The notes below the pieces were generated by a model. The model saw only the letters and a program-made list of their open reading frames with translations, had not been told where the DNA came from and did not search any database. Below, piece after piece: positions 6,175 through 6,715 of a stretch of 6,715 nucleotides of DNA; the stretch's first letter is position 1, and the number at the start of each line of letters is the position of its first letter. The stretch spans positions 1-6,715 of the forward strand of contig JALZUF010000081.1 in NCBI GenBank assembly GCA_023301785.1. The letters are read 5' to 3'. The translations under genes and the position numbers were made by a program. The stretch is from Alphaproteobacteria bacterium. Lineage in GTDB: Bacteria; Pseudomonadota; Alphaproteobacteria; Micavibrionales; Micavibrionaceae.

Positions 6175-6715
6175 TTATCTCGTTGATATTCTGTTTAGGA
6201 CAGGCGTAATATTTTCCATGACTGTTTTGATGACACCCGTTTTTTTACCAGCAAATTTTTCTGCGCGGGCGATGGCATCGTGACGCATTTGTTCATCATC
6301 AAACAACGTGCGTAAGGCTTGTAGAAGTTCAGTTTTATCGTCGAGTTGGTAGGCGGCATTAACAGCAAACATCTCGTTAAAGAGTTGTTGTTGGTATTGT
6401 ACGTTTGGTCCCGTTAGGACGGCGCACTTCATTTGTGCGGCCTCGATAGGGTTGTGTCCACCACCACCATCATTGCTGAACGAGCGACCAATCACAGCAA
6501 TCTGGCTGAGGGTGTAAAACAGTCCAAGCTCGCCTAATGTATCGGCGACATAAATTTCTGTTTCAGATGTGGGAAGGTTTTTGTCATCGGTGCGTAATGT
6601 CGCATGGACTTTCATCGTTTTGCACGTTGCCATGATGTCATCGCGACGTTCAGGGTGACGTGGTACAATGATGGTGAGAAGGTTGGGTACTTTTTGTTTG
6701 AGTGTTTGATGGATA
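6175..6715 (-). CDS. waaA: 3-deoxy-D-manno-octulosonate (Kdo) transferase, C-terminal part
   Basis: WaaA (KdtA) attaches Kdo from CMP-Kdo to lipid IVA at the inner membrane; it is a GT30, GT-B fold glycosyltransferase. Only the last 179 residues are here. The frame is open through the right edge, and the in-frame ATG at 6633-6631 is internal, because family sequence continues before it (TIIVPRHPERRDDIM). Diagnostic stretches are PRHPER, DTLGELGLFYTLS, and GRSFSNDGGGGHNPIEAAQ followed by AVLTGPNVQY, the nucleotide-sugar-binding C-terminal domain. Most relatives have Pro instead of Ala after NPxE, a mild variation. About 240-260 residues, including the N-terminal anchor and the catalytic Glu region, lie outside the window. 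Whether it is mono- or bifunctional cannot be told. It precedes lpxK by 3 nt in the same operon. Confidence 0.95.
   Translation of the reverse strand, partial: IHQTLKQKVPNLLTIIVPRHPERRDDIMATCKTMKVHATLRTDDKNLPTSETEIYVADTLGELGLFYTLSQIAVIGRSFSNDGGGGHNPIEAAQMKCAVLTGPNVQYQQQLFNEMFAVNAAYQLDDKTELLQALRTLFDDEQMRHDAIARAEKFAGKKTGVIKTVMENITPVLNRISTR

Noticed and set aside
6175..6633. Treating the 152-codon frame with ATG at 6633 as a complete small gene
   Set aside because: The frame continues upstream to the window edge with WaaA-type sequence (PRHPER), so the ATG is an internal methionine.

Overview
The window looks like ordinary chromosomal DNA from a Gram-negative bacterium, most likely an alphaproteobacterium of moderate to low G+C. 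The grounds are a Kdo transferase, LpxK and lipid A-type acyltransferase run, a class II DAHP synthase of the kind common in Alphaproteobacteria and Actinobacteria, and a glutathione reductase. The order cannot be fixed from this stretch. There are seven protein-coding genes, two of them cut by the window edges. No tRNA, rRNA, CRISPR array, insertion sequence or phage gene was found.

Right part (about 2971-6715, all minus strand, so transcription runs right to left): the C-terminal end of waaA (Kdo transferase), lpxK (lipid A 4'-kinase), an LpxL/HtrB-family acyltransferase, then gor (glutathione reductase). Gaps are 3 nt or less, or the genes overlap (1-4 nt and 14 nt), which indicates one translationally coupled operon. 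The first three genes act one after another or side by side at the inner membrane to build Kdo-lipid A. gor, a cytosolic redox enzyme, is the functional outlier at the 3' end.

Middle (2509-2974): a 145-nt AT-rich divergent intergenic region, and the only plus-strand gene, a 106-residue protein of unknown function. Its stop codon overlaps the gor stop codon tail to tail.

Left part (1-2508, minus strand): a class II DAHP synthase, the first enzyme of the shikimate pathway, followed after 7 nt by glutamine-dependent NAD+ synthetase (nadE), which runs off the left edge. These two genes probably share a transcript that starts in the divergent region.

I see no convincing undescribed system. The points worth a second look are the uncharacterised 106-residue protein, the coupling of gor to lipid A genes, the overlapping convergent stop codons, and weak sequence hints (a tiny aromatic-rich leader ORF and an A-tract) around the DAHP synthase-nadE unit.
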